Source of the DNA: Bryopsis sp. KO-2023
Taxonomy: Eukaryota > Chlorophyta > Ulvophyceae > Bryopsidales > Bryopsidaceae
Assembly: GCA_030272585.1 (NCBI GenBank)
Contig: BSYQ01000003.1
Coordinates: 7,316,001 to 7,380,000, forward strand
DNA length: 64,000 bases
Reading direction: 5' to 3'
Below, piece by piece: positions 1-10,107 of the stretch. A program made the translations under genes and the position numbers. Every line of letters starts with the position of its first letter. Positions within the stretch are counted from its first letter, which is position 1. A model generated the notes under the pieces. The model made no database searches and was not told where the DNA came from. It worked only from the letters and a program-made list of their open reading frames with translations.

Positions 1-25
1 GAATGACCCTCCTATCCAGGACTGG

Positions 26-724
26 TTGTTCAGCCTCCGAGTGCATTTTGACGCCACCCACGTCGAAGATGGAGTCTCGAAACTCCGCCTGGCAGGATCT
101 CTACTGAGAGGGCCAGCCGCGACATGGTGGAGGACAAGAGTGGAGGAGTCGGAGACTGATGGAGGCCGACCTTTGCCGACGTATGAGGACTTCTGTGAGG
201 AGCTGAAAAACCAGTTCGGAGAACCACATTTTTTGCGCCGCACACGGACAGAATGGGCGAATTTACGCCAAGGCGGAATGTCTGTGCGGGAATACACGCA
301 TCGCTTTAGGCAGCTGATGTTGTATATTTCCGACGCATCGGAGGGCGAAAAAATACACAGGTTCGTCGATGGTTTGCGAGGGAGGGTTGGTATCGAGACC
401 GACCTCCAAAACCCCAAGACCTTGGATGAAGCTATTCGAGTGGCGGAAAGGTGGGGAGGAGCTCAATCTGGGAGTTCGATCTTGAATCGAGATCGCGGCG
501 GCGGCGGCGGCAGCAGCGGCGGCGGCGGAAATCGCAGATCGGATCACATGGAATTGGACTACGTCGGAAGAAGGCGACAACAGAGACAGCAGAAACAGCG
601 AGGTGATAAAGAGAGAGAAAGAAATAAGCCAGTCTGGAAGAAAGAAAAAGCAGACGGAGAGGTGAAGTGTTACAAGTGTGGGCGTCGAGGGCATTACGCT
701 CGAGACTGCCCCTCGCGAAAATGA
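26..724 (+). CDS. gag: gypsy gag-like part with zinc knuckle (fossil element)
   Basis: Nucleocapsid-bearing part of the gypsy element. A retrotransposon gag-like helical region (about residues 1-140) is followed by a Gly-rich and Arg/Gln-rich linker and a CCHC zinc knuckle ([14 protein letters not shown], near residue 215). The knuckle is known to bind template RNA during packaging. The reading frame probably begins to the left of the window, so the first methionine here need not be the true start. The following pol frame overlaps its end by about 58 bases. Frameshifting between gag and pol is a strategy used by this family. Confidence 0.85.
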   Translation: MFSLRVHFDATHVEDGVSKLRLAGSLLRGPAATWWRTRVEESETDGGRPLPTYEDFCEELKNQFGEPHFLRRTRTEWANLRQGGMSVREYTHRFRQLMLYISDASEGEKIHRFVDGLRGRVGIETDLQNPKTLDEAIRVAERWGGAQSGSSILNRDRGGGGGSSGGGGNRRSDHMELDYVGRRRQQRQQKQRGDKERERNKPVWKKEKADGEVKCYKCGRRGHYARDCPSRK

Positions 725-3700
725 GTATGTTAGGTAAACTCGCAGGGTGTGAAGTTAAGGGGAAGCCTGCGAGTTCGAGGAATTCTAGGAATTCGAGGGA
801 TTTTTCGTTGGAAGAAACGTCCAAGGAACCGACTAGACCTGATAACCAAGATAACCTAGAAGTCCATTCATTTGATGGGACAGATTTAGACATGACTAAG
901 TTCGGATTTCTAGCAGTGGCTGAAACTGATAACCGAACTAGACAACTGATTACTGTGAAAGGGGAAATCTCAGGTTTTGCAGCTGAGATATTAATAGACT
1001 GTGGAGCAACTGATTGCTTTTTGGCTCGGAAATTTTGCGAGAAAAATAAGCTGGAATTAGAAGCACAAGAAGAAAAAGTTAGCCTGGCTGGGGGAAGTAC
1101 CTTAGAATCTAAAGGGAAGATCAGGGCTACTCTCAGATTTGGAGATTTTGCTAGTAGGGAGATTTTTCATGAAATGTCTCTTGCTAAGTATGATGCTATA
1201 TTGGGAAAAACTTGGCTGGCTAAGCATAATCCCCGGGTTGATTTTCGAGCGAATGAGGTAGTGGTTTCAGACGGGCTGAAAGAACATTTGATTCCTCCGG
1301 CAAACCCCGGAGAGGAGGAAGAGGAACAGTGTGTGCTGATGGTGTTTGAAACATGTTTGAACAGAACTGACTCTGAACAAAATGTTTCCAGACAAGCTGA
1401 ACTTACAGCAGAAATCAGACAGGAATTTCCTAACACTTTTGTGAAAGAATTACCCAGTGAGATACCCCCTTCCAGAGGTATCGAACACACGATCCAGTTG
1501 GAACCAGGCACGGTTCCACAAAGTAAAGCACCTTATCGACTAGGCATCAAGGAAATGGCAGAACTGAAAACTCAGATTGCAGACATGTCGGGAAAAGGGT
1601 TTATTCGACCGAGTAGATCACCTTGGGGAGCACCGGTAATTTTTGTACCGAAGAAGAACGGGAAACTACGCATGTGTGTAGATTATCGGGCATTGAATAA
1701 GGTGACGGTGAAAAACGCTTATCCGATTCCGAGGATAGATGAACTGATAGATCAGCTTCATGGCGCAAAATACTTCTCGAAAATAGATTTGTGTTCGGGA
1801 TACTATCAAGTCAGGATGGCGAAAAAGGATTGGGCGAAAACTGCTTTTCGAACTAGATATGGATCTTACGAATACACAGTTATGCCAATGGGTTTGACAA
1901 ATGCACCAGCAACTTTTATGAATGTGATGAACGATGTTTTTCGACCACATCTGGATAAGTTTGTTATAGTTTATCTCGATGATATCTTAGTTTACAGTCG
2001 GAACTGGGAAGAGCACAAGGAACATCTTAGACAAGTGTTTCAGCTACTCGAAAAACACAAACTTTACGTTTCACCGGACAAATGTGATTTGGGGATGACA
2101 GAAGTCGAATTTTTGGGACACATAGTCGGAAGAGAGGGACTCTCCGTGGTACCTAAGAAAGTTTTAGCCATTAAGGAGTGGGCACAACCTCAGACAGTTC
2201 GGGATATTAGGTCGTTTTTGGGTTTAGCGAATTATTATCGGAAATTTATTAAGGGATACTCTGGGATTGCAACGCCGTTACATGAACTAACAAGGAAGGA
2301 AGTTAAATGGCAGTGGACTGAAAGTCAGGAGAAAGCGTTTCAGACGCTAAAGAAGAGCATGCAGGAGGCACCTGTGTTAATAATTCCAGATCTGGAGTTG
2401 AGTTTTGAAGTAACTACAGACGCATCGGATTTTGCTATTGGAGGAGTTCTGACGCAAGATCAAGGTCAGGGGCAACAACCAGCCGCGTTTGAAAGTCGGA
2501 AATTAAATTCAGCTGAGAGGAATTATCCGACACACGAAAAAGAACTGTATGCGATAGTCTATTGTTTGAAAACTTGGCGACATTATTTGGGGGCGAGGAA
2601 ATTTGTGGTTCACACGGACCACGCTCCGCTGAAATATATTCAGACGCAGCCTAAATTATCCAGTAGACAGGCTAGGTGGATGGAAACTTTACAGGAATTT
2701 GATTTTGAGATTAAATACAAACCTGGAAAAGAAAATACAGTTGCAGATGCATTAAGTCGAAGGTCGGAAATGGAATTAAACGCTGTGGCAAAAGTCCGAG
2801 CAGGCGTAGTATTTCAGGATCAGGTTAGACTTGCGTATCAAGGGGATGAACATTGCAGAGAAGTTATAGCTAATTGGGAAGCTGGTGAAAAAGATCCGCG
2901 TTATAGGTGGGATGGCACAAAATTGTGGTATAGTCTGAAAGACAAATGGTTTTGGTATATTCCAAAGGACAAAGAAATTAGACAAACAGTGTTGGCTGAA
3001 TGTCACGATCAGGCTGGACATTTTGGGAGACACAAGACTGTCGCAAATGTTCGAAAAAGATATTATTGGCCTAGATGCACTGAGGATGTCGAACGATATG
3101 TTAGGACTTGTGTTGGTTGTCAGAAAAACAAGTCTAGCACTCAAAAACCATTGGGGTTATATCAGCCGATTCCAGTTCCAGACGAACGCTGGAAAGAAGT
3201 TTGTTTAGATTTTGTGGGACCTTTACCTATGACACAAAAGGGTCATGATTATTTAGTGGTTATGGTCGACCGTTTTAGTCGAATGATCCACTTGGTAGCC
3301 ACCACTACTGCAGTTACAGCTAGTGGGGTAGCTGAAATTTTCTTTGATACAATTTTCAGACATCATGGGTTGCCAGAGGCTATTATTTCCGATCGAGATA
3401 CTCGTTTTACAGGCCAGTTTTGGCGAAAACTGTGGGAATTAGCGGGAACTCGTTTAGCCATGTCATCGGGATATCACCCTGAAACTGATGGAATGACTGA
3501 AAGGGCAAATCGAGTAGTCGGAGACATGTTGCGAATTTATATTTCGACCATAGGGGGTGATTGGGACACTAAATTAGTGGCGGCTGAGTTTGCTTATAAC
3601 TCATCCGTTCACTCATCAACAGGTTTTACACCTTTTTATTTGGTTTATGGGCAACATCCCAGATCCCCTCAGGATTTGTTAGACTCAGGTCCAGTTTCAG

Positions 3701-4266
3701 ATGAATGGTGGACAGTTTGGGCTAAAAGTTTACAGCTGGCTCGGAAAGCGATTTTGAAAAGCCAACAGCGACAGAGGGCTGTCGCAAACCGAGGGCGGAG
3801 GGATGCAAGTTTTGCATTAAATCAGTATGTCTTTTTATCGACAGCTGATTTACCTTTACCGCCAATGATGGGCCGGAAGTTGGTATCTAAGTTTTGTGGA
3901 CCTTTTAGAATTATTGATATTGTGACATCAGTAACTTACAGGTTGGAACTTCCTAATCACTGGAAAATACATGATGTTTTTCATGTTTCCAAGCTAAAAG
4001 CATTTGAAGATGGATCAGAAGAGTTTCCAGCCAGGGCTATTTCTCCACCTCCAGATCCAGTGGTGTTGGAAGGAGTCGAGGAATATATCGTCGAAAAGAT
4101 CAAGACACATCGAACCAAACGGCGGAAAAAGAAGAATGTGACAGAGTACTTGGTTTCCTGGGAAGGATACGGATCGGAAGAGGACCAGTGGCTCCCGTCA
4201 CATCACTTGGGTAATGCGCAGCAAGTGCTGCAGGAGTATTTACGTCAAAAATCTTCCATGGACTAG
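667..4266 (+). CDS. pol: gypsy pol polyprotein: PR-RT-RH-IN-chromodomain
   Basis: Long open frame of 1199 codons. Visible parts in order: aspartic protease around DCGATDCF (about residue 110), reverse transcriptase with VDYRALNK and the catalytic YLDDIL (about residues 335-445), RNase H starting near [10 protein letters not shown] (about 590), integrase with an N-terminal HHCC zinc finger and a D,D-35-E core ([24 protein letters not shown]), and a C-terminal chromodomain ([16 protein letters not shown]). Domain order is that of Ty3/gypsy chromoviruses. Its end overlaps the beginning of the next open frame, which starts a separate protein. Confidence 0.95.
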   Translation: MLQVWASRALRSRLPLAKMSMLGKLAGCEVKGKPASSRNSRNSRDFSLEETSKEPTRPDNQDNLEVHSFDGTDLDMTKFGFLAVAETDNRTRQLITVKGEISGFAAEILIDCGATDCFLARKFCEKNKLELEAQEEKVSLAGGSTLESKGKIRATLRFGDFASREIFHEMSLAKYDAILGKTWLAKHNPRVDFRANEVVVSDGLKEHLIPPANPGEEEEEQCVLMVFETCLNRTDSEQNVSRQAELTAEIRQEFPNTFVKELPSEIPPSRGIEHTIQLEPGTVPQSKAPYRLGIKEMAELKTQIADMSGKGFIRPSRSPWGAPVIFVPKKNGKLRMCVDYRALNKVTVKNAYPIPRIDELIDQLHGAKYFSKIDLCSGYYQVRMAKKDWAKTAFRTRYGSYEYTVMPMGLTNAPATFMNVMNDVFRPHLDKFVIVYLDDILVYSRNWEEHKEHLRQVFQLLEKHKLYVSPDKCDLGMTEVEFLGHIVGREGLSVVPKKVLAIKEWAQPQTVRDIRSFLGLANYYRKFIKGYSGIATPLHELTRKEVKWQWTESQEKAFQTLKKSMQEAPVLIIPDLELSFEVTTDASDFAIGGVLTQDQGQGQQPAAFESRKLNSAERNYPTHEKELYAIVYCLKTWRHYLGARKFVVHTDHAPLKYIQTQPKLSSRQARWMETLQEFDFEIKYKPGKENTVADALSRRSEMELNAVAKVRAGVVFQDQVRLAYQGDEHCREVIANWEAGEKDPRYRWDGTKLWYSLKDKWFWYIPKDKEIRQTVLAECHDQAGHFGRHKTVANVRKRYYWPRCTEDVERYVRTCVGCQKNKSSTQKPLGLYQPIPVPDERWKEVCLDFVGPLPMTQKGHDYLVVMVDRFSRMIHLVATTTAVTASGVAEIFFDTIFRHHGLPEAIISDRDTRFTGQFWRKLWELAGTRLAMSSGYHPETDGMTERANRVVGDMLRIYISTIGGDWDTKLVAAEFAYNSSVHSSTGFTPFYLVYGQHPRSPQDLLDSGPVSDEWWTVWAKSLQLARKAILKSQQRQRAVANRGRRDASFALNQYVFLSTADLPLPPMMGRKLVSKFCGPFRIIDIVTSVTYRLELPNHWKIHDVFHVSKLKAFEDGSEEFPARAISPPPDPVVLEGVEEYIVEKIKTHRTKRRKKKNVTEYLVSWEGYGSEEDQWLPSHHLGNAQQVLQEYLRQKSSMD

Positions 4267-4360
4267 CTCCTGTTTTCCTGAGTTCGGGTTGAGTGTGTGC
4301 GAGTGCGAGTGTGTGCGAGAGACAGTTTGGAGTTCGAAAAAGAAAAAGAAAGCAGACAAC

Positions 4361-5380
4361 ATGGTTGAGTTTGGTGGAGGAGTCAAAGCACTGTTGGAGG
4401 AGATTAAAAAGAATGCTGGAGCGATCGAGGGAGTGTCGGAAAGGATCAACAAAATGCTGGAGGAGTACCTGAAGGAAGGAACCAGACTGGAAAGAATCCA
4501 AGAAAGAGATGAGCAGGAGGCCCTGGAAAAAATGGCAAAGCTGGAGGAGGAAAAAGAACAACTCAAGCAAAAGATCGGCGAGCTGGAAGAAGAAGGGGGA
4601 TTTCAGGCGGAAAGAGATAGCTGGGAGGCTGAACGCACTCGGTTGCTCGACGACCGGGCGAAATATTTGGCGGAAAATGAGGACCTCAGCGTAAAATTGG
4701 CGATGGCGGAAACTTCAGCGGACGCGGCGAAAAGAGAGGCGGAAAAGCTGCTGATGGAGGGGGCAGATGAGGAAATGCGCCACAAGCTCGACGGGGTCGA
4801 AGACAAGCTGCGGGAAGAGCAAATGCGGAACCAACAGCTCAAGGGCCAGGTAGACTTGTTGAAGAGTATGGTGGAGTCCATGTCGGGAAAACCAAGCGGA
4901 GAAGTGAAGCACGAAGAGGGGGAAAAACACACTTGCGTGTTTTGTCGCACCCCAAGCAGCAACTGTCAGCCGACCGGAGAAGACTGCCAACGGCACTGGG
5001 TGTGCTCGAATATCGGGTGTCGGGATCGGGTGTGGCTGAGTATCAGTCTGGAAGTCGATGAGGAAAAACGAGACTGGCGGAGAATGTGGGTACCAGCTGA
5101 AACAGGGCCACCAATGGTGCTACACTCGGAAACCTGCAAACTCTGCGCCTTGGGTTTCAAGTTGGGGTCGGATTATACTCGGGGAGTGTATTTAAAGGCC
5201 AAGCGGACCGTGGGCCCCCTGAGAAAATTCGAGGCAGCCGAAGACGATGCAGAACCAACGGACTACGATGGGGATTGGGTCGTCAATGAGCCAGGCGGAG
5301 ACAGTGGACCAGAAGGAAAGAAAAGGAAACCTCCTGGAAGTTCAGGGGGATCCAGAAATGTGAAACTCAGAAAAGCCTGA
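4361..5380 (+). CDS. accessory coiled-coil ORF of the gypsy element
   Basis: Third open frame between pol and the 3' LTR, about 340 residues from the methionine at 4361. The first two thirds are a long charged coiled coil rich in Glu, Lys and Leu. It is followed by Cys pairs (CVFC, then a C/H/C cluster, then CKLC) that could bind a metal, and by an acidic and then a basic tail. I do not recognise a family. Ty3/gypsy elements usually end with integrase, so this is an additional gene of unknown role, possibly structural, regulatory or captured from a host. It is uninterrupted and has the same codon style as pol. The ATG is chosen because it follows the pol stop closely and opens the coiled coil. 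Confidence 0.7.
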   Translation: MVEFGGGVKALLEEIKKNAGAIEGVSERINKMLEEYLKEGTRLERIQERDEQEALEKMAKLEEEKEQLKQKIGELEEEGGFQAERDSWEAERTRLLDDRAKYLAENEDLSVKLAMAETSADAAKREAEKLLMEGADEEMRHKLDGVEDKLREEQMRNQQLKGQVDLLKSMVESMSGKPSGEVKHEEGEKHTCVFCRTPSSNCQPTGEDCQRHWVCSNIGCRDRVWLSISLEVDEEKRDWRRMWVPAETGPPMVLHSETCKLCALGFKLGSDYTRGVYLKAKRTVGPLRKFEAAEDDAEPTDYDGDWVVNEPGGDSGPEGKKRKPPGSSGGSRNVKLRKA

Positions 5381-5889
5381 GTTGAATATAAAAAAAAAAA
5401 AATATAGGATCAAGAGTGGAATATGATTTTCTGTTGGTAATTGGGTGTTTGAATTTTATTTTGTTTTTGGAAGAAAAAGGAAAAGAACAGTGAATGGATC
5501 AAGTGAGGGTAGAGGGAATTTCTGGAAAACAATTAACATACTGAGTGTGTAGAAACACTTGTGAGAATTACAGTTTGACTAGAGCTGAGACTGTGTGATT
5601 TCCAGTGTGGGCTGTGAAGTCTATTGAACAGGGTTGGGTTTATGTGTGAACGGGCTGGGATGGGATGTCACAGCGGCAGAAGTAACCATAAGCAGAAACC
5701 AACATTCAGCTCAAGTCGCAATCGGGAAGTTGTTACGGAAAACGTCGGAGAATATTGCTTACAGCTATATCAGAGGTATTCTCAGAATAAGCGAGTTAAG
5801 TCACTTGGCAGTTCTGGTGAAGTCGTGCAATACGAACTTAGTGTACAGAACATCGCTGGGTCAGCGATCTCTCTCTAAGGGGGGAGGAG

Positions 5890-6459
5890 TGAAACGGCTG
5901 ACTTAGTAGGCGAAGATCTAGGCGGAAAACAGAGGTTACAGTCTGAGAGTTCCAGGTAGTCGCGGACTGACTGGAATGGGGTAGTTACGTGATGCTCAAT
6001 GAGAGGCTGAAACGTAGTGAAAAGAGTTCGAACCAGGTTCAGTATATTCAGTGTCAGGTCTCAGATGGCTGAGAGTTTGGGTAGAGAGTCGGGAGTCAGA
6101 CTGGAAGGAGCTTCAGTCTGGGTCCTTAGTCTAGAGGTTATCAAGGGTTATAAAGGGTTAGTCGGAGCTCTGGCTAGAAGGGCTGAGCTGAGAAATGATA
6201 GAGACGTTTTGGGGAGAGCTAGATGATAGCTAGTATTTGTAAGGTTAGGAGATGGGCTGGGAGTTTCTAGAAGCTCTGGGCTGAGAGTATAAAAGGCTGG
6301 GGATCGTTGTAAAGAACAAGCTTGTTGAAATAAGATTCAGTTGTATACTCTCGTGTCTCAGACCTTTCTTACAGAACTTCTGGTCGTCTCCCAACGTGTG
6401 TGAAGAACGGTTTAAGTGGCGGCTGGAAGTATTCAGCCTCAGGAAACAAATCCGTTTCA
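5890..6459 (+). repeat. 3' LTR of the first gypsy element
   Basis: A 570-bp segment with perfect 8-bp inverted ends (TGAAACGG and CCGTTTCA). A polypurine tract (AAGGGGGGAGGAG) comes directly before it, which is the expected priming site for plus-strand DNA. It has a TATA box (TATAAAAGG) near 6288, so U3 is roughly the first 400 bases. The boundaries come from the tract and the inverted ends, because the partner LTR is outside the window. Confidence 0.75.
6288..6296 (+). promoter_or_regulatory. TATA box in the LTR U3
   Basis: TATAAAAGG lies about 170 bases before the inferred LTR end. This is the normal place for the retrotransposon promoter that starts the R region. Confidence 0.6.
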
Positions 6460-8181
6460 CCACCCCTCCAACCCTCCCAAAGAACGTGCAACAGCACGTA
6501 GGTGTTTGCAGAGAATGCCCGCGGAGTCCTTACATGTGCACGTGGAATGCCCCATATCGACTTGATATGTCTCAATCCCATCGCTGGATAGAACTGTTGC
6601 AAGCCCTTCATCAGGTGAAATAATATCAATCATTTTGTCTTGGTTTTCCCATATTGCCTTGGCCTGCGTCAAAGAACACAAAAAAATATAACGGATCTCT
6701 GAACATAGTCTGATTTCAGTATGTACAAGCAGAAAATCATCATTATCACCTTCGTTTCTCTCTCAAATATTTGATTCTTCAGTCGTGGGTTGTTCTCCTG
6801 ATCGTTGTTCCCTGATTTGCTGAGGTATAAGTCTTTCACATTTGTCAACAGTTTGGATATAAGAATATCAAGTCGTTTGTTGAACTTTCCCCCCAGAACT
6901 GTGTACTTCAACGTTTTGAAGAAACTCTCGATAAGGTTGTTTGTTTCCAGGGGAAATCTACTGCCGAGGCGCTTGTTTTTTCGCAGTCCATTTATCCAAG
7001 CAGTGCGGATTGGTCCCAAGCCAGTGTCTGCATTATATACATTCCACATGGTCAGTTCTGGTGGTAAAACTGGGTGCAATTCTGGTGGAAAAACTAGGTA
7101 CGTACATCAGACCTGTTCAAATTAAACTGTGGTCAGTTCTGGTGGTAAAACTAGGTACAGTTTTGGTGGAAAAACTAGGTACGTACATCAGACCTGTTGA
7201 AATTAAATTGTGGAAAATACAATAATACAAACCTTTATCCCAGTAGTGCTTCTGGAGATGATCCCAAACTTTGGTGATATTTTCAGCAGCGGTGTACGTT
7301 TTAAAATCCCTCAAGAGATCTTCCGCCATCTCCGGGCTCTCTGCATTTTTGAGTTTTCGAATGAAAGATATGATCAATTTTCTTTGTGTAACTGATATTT
7401 TATTCTCCCCCTTTCTCATCCATCTAGCCCATGCTTGCATAACATGAAAATAGCAGAGCCGAATTTCGGTGTATTTCCCCCATTCACTCGTGGCAATTGC
7501 ATACATTTCTGTCGCATCTATGTCAATCATTACGATCTTCGGTTTTAAGAGTGGCAAGGCTGTCGCGATGCAGTTGAGGAAACAACGAAGAGGTGATGAA
7601 GAGTCGTCCGAGCTGATGAGGTACGCAATGGGAAAGCCACGTCCATTTTCATCAGGTACGACCATTGCCCATAGCATCCATCTGTACCCATTTAATTGCC
7701 CAGTTCCATCTAGACAAACCCCTGGGCAGCCGCAAATATTCATGATCTGATGCAACCTCTTTTGTTGCCAACTCTGATGCATCACCAATACGAAGGGTTG
7801 ACATCCATCGCCACCGTAGCACTGTTTTTTTCCTGTATCAAAATTTTCTTTATATTTCTTTATATTTATTTAATTTTTACACAAAGGGAACAGAAAATCA
7901 TGTTGGGCTGCATCGATTGCAGCACTTGTTCATTGAACTGACTTGGCCATACTGTGGTGATATATGTGTAACATTGTGTGCCTTTGAGAAGTAGGTGTAC
8001 CTTTTCTTTCCGTGGTGCATGTGCACCTGAAATCCTGGAAAAACAATACGTCTTCCTTGTGTATTTCAAGCAGTTTTTTTGTGGCCACCTCATCATCCAA
8101 ATGCAAGTGAGCTTTTGATCGAACTCTTTTTTCGATTCCTTTGATGTCTTGTAATGTGACCTCGTAGTTGCTTTCATCCAC
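6460..8181 (-). pseudogene. Mutator-like (MULE) transposase with SWIM finger, interrupted
   Basis: Spliced transposase gene read right to left. The best-supported exons are about 7829-7235 (catalytic core: LDGTGQLNGYRW, MIDIDATEMYA and LCYFHVMQAW, typical of MULE transposases), about 7055-6750 (helical region with LETNNLIESFFKTLK) and 6663-6460 (SWIM zinc finger CTCKDSAGILCKH). Coding-like sequence at 8181-7930 may be the N-terminal part. MULE transposases excise and insert DNA transposons through a DDE core, and SWIM fingers bind nucleic acid or protein. The last exon is cut just after the SWIM finger by the LTR of the first gypsy element, so the gene is broken. Exon limits were set by GT-AG signals and are approximate at the 5' side. 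Terminal inverted repeats were not found. Confidence 0.72.
7045..7205. repeat. two-copy tandem repeat of about 80 bp
   Basis: Two near-identical units, each holding TGGTCAGTTCTGGTGGTAAA and a GGTACGTACATCAGACCTGT stretch, follow one another in the inferred intron of the Mutator-like gene. Confidence 0.8.
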
Positions 8182-8341
8182 ACACCCAGGGGAGGCTCTT
8201 GGTCTTGCATGGGGTCGACATGGACAGTCCCCAGTGTGTTAAAAAACATGGACAGTGTGTTATAAAACATAAAAAAATGCCCTGGTGTGTTACAGGGAAT
8301 TATGCTGTGGGTGCGTCAGCAAGATGCATTTCATGTAGCAG

Positions 8342-9180
8342 GAACCTTCTTTTGCAGTAAGGGAAATAGGCAGAAAAGAAAAAATGTTGAGGTGGCTTTT
8401 AGTTATCTTGAAATAATTGATTTATTCCAACCGTTGGACGCAAAAAATGTACATAACTTGCATGATACAGTACACACCAAATCCTAGTTCTTGTTGATTG
8501 GGCAGGCCTTTGGGTTGGTAGGGGGTTTGACAGCTGGTTTTGTTTCCAGGCAGTGAGGGATTCGATGGCCGGGCTAATCAGCTCATGGGTCTATGTGAGG
8601 ATGGGGGGATGTATTCTTTCGTCCGAAAAGATGAGGTACAGTGAAGATTATTCGAGAATGCCAGCCCGCTCGGTCAGAGGATCAAAAAGACTAAACCCCA
8701 GCAGAAAAAGGAAGGTGCAGGTGTGTTAGAATGGGCAGCCTGCCCACCCCATGAAAAAAAGGTAACAACAATTGCGAAGGGCAGCTGGATAGGGTGATTT
8801 CCGCCCCCCCCTTTTTTTGACTGTGGTGCAACATGCTTCTTTTGTTTCTGGTATCATACGAGCGCATTGTTTTCTTCAAAACGCTTTTTATTTGGTTTTG
8901 ATTCAGGAAACTGACTTTATTAAGACTTTTCCAGCCTCAGTGAACCCGGATTCATATGCATATGATAGAACAGTTGGAAGTGGGTCAGTGGGTCTGTTTT
9001 ATTGAAAGACAAGCGCAGGGTCGGAATGGTAGGATTGGAGTTCATGGTTTTGGGCCTTTTTTTTTGTTTCTATTTCTTTTTTGGAATAAGTGGGAATGGG
9101 CAAGTCTTTGATAAAAAAAAATGGGGTCTACATTCAAAGGGGTCTTGTCATCGTAGTTTTATTGTAACAACCACAACACA
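8342..9180 (+). mobile_element. internal 3' segment of CACTA-type copy B
   Basis: This stretch matches 40746-41150 in the same orientation, with two extra blocks here (about 8440-8510 and 8575-8960). In both places it is followed directly by an array of the CTGTGCGGGGT motif. The copy at 40.7 kb lies downstream of the CACTA transposase gene, so this is best read as the equivalent 3' non-coding part of a second copy. I see no convincing coding region. The left junction near 8342 abuts the Mutator-like gene, so the rest of copy B was lost or never arrived. Confidence 0.6.
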
Positions 9181-9685
9181 GATGTTTCTACAATCACGCA
9201 GCATGCACACAGCATAACCCCGCACAGCGACCCCGCACAGGGACGAAATACACCGGCACACGCCTTCACCAACCACCCCGCACACACAGATAAGGACCCC
9301 GCACGGGGGCGGAATACGGTGGCACACGCCTTCAACAATCACCCCGCACACAGACAAGAGGAGCCCGCACAAGGTTTTCACAGCCACCCCGCACAGCGAC
9401 CCCGCACAGCTGTACGAGGGTATGACTCTTTCGTGCGGGGTGGTTCCAGAATCGCACAGCACCCTGAACACCCACGCACAGGGACAGAATAGCCCCGCAC
9501 GGCTCTGTGCCCCGGTTTGGCCGGTTTTTGTGCGGGGTCCCAATTCGACCCCGCACAGACTGGAACCCCGCACACAGAACCTGACGTCTATCATATCCAC
9601 CCCGCACGGCACCCCCGCACGGAGGATAGGGTACCCCGCACACTGTACGGGGCTATGTTTTATCCGTGCGGGGTCCCACAACGGG
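9181..9685. repeat. subterminal motif array, CACTA copy B, left piece
   Basis: More than twenty copies of CCCCGCACA(G) and its complement within 505 bases, on both strands and separated by short unique spacers. Arrays of a short motif in both orientations next to the termini are a hallmark of CACTA elements, where they bind the element's own DNA-binding protein. The array is split by a gypsy insertion and resumes at 15354. Confidence 0.8.
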
Positions 9686-9958
9686 TGTTATAAACCTCTC
9701 TCTCCTAGGAAAATAACCTCCCCGCGCCCTTCCTTGAAGTCCCTTTAACCCATCAAACCCCCACTCCTTGATGGGACCCTTGAGATGACAGGGATCACCT
9801 CAGGGCGAGACACCTGGGCTTGCTATGAGTCATCCTTTCAGCACACGTGCTATAATGATCTCATGAACCTTAAGCATATGACTAGAGCCATGTTAGTGCC
9901 CACGACTAACCCTTGAGCTCTAGTAGTGCATAGACATACTCGGCGTACACTTATAACA
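9686..9958 (-). repeat. 3' LTR of the young gypsy element
   Basis: 273 bp with TGTTATAA/TTATAACA ends. No difference was seen against 15081-15353. The adjacent polypurine tract (GGGAGGGGGCAC on the minus strand) marks it as the 3' copy. Confidence 0.92.
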
Positions 9959-10107
9959 GTGCCCCCTCCCTGATGTGAAGCCGCCCTCGGCTTTACTAGG
10001 GAATCAAATGCTGATTGGCATCAAGCAAAAGATAGCTGTCTTTTGACATTTGCACTTTCAGAGAAAGAAGATCATCATCATCCAGTGGCCTACTGTGATA
10101 TGATGTC

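Larger units (their letters stand above)
1..6459 (+). mobile_element. Ty3/gypsy chromovirus, left end outside window
   Basis: An LTR retrotransposon whose 5' LTR lies left of the window. In order it holds a gag part with a CCHC zinc knuckle, a pol polyprotein (protease, reverse transcriptase, RNase H, integrase, chromodomain), an extra ORF, a polypurine tract at about 5877-5889 and a 3' LTR at 5890-6459. The chromodomain at the end of integrase places it among chromoviruses, whose integrases are known to favour marked chromatin. The pol order RT-RNase H-integrase fits Ty3/gypsy. The right edge falls inside the last exon of a Mutator-like transposase gene, so the element landed in an older DNA transposon. 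Within the window it looks whole. Age cannot be read because the other LTR is not present. Confidence 0.93.

Noticed and set aside
4100-4570. Minus-strand ORFs within the gypsy accessory region
   Set aside because: Shadow frames of the coiled-coil ORF on the plus strand.
9148-9681. Cys/Val-rich repeated protein on the minus strand
   Set aside because: Translation of the CTGTGCGGGGT array; the array is explained as CACTA subterminal repeats.
9181-9685. CRISPR-like array because of many short repeats with spacers
   Set aside because: Repeats are only about 10 bases, in both orientations and irregularly spaced, in eukaryotic DNA.
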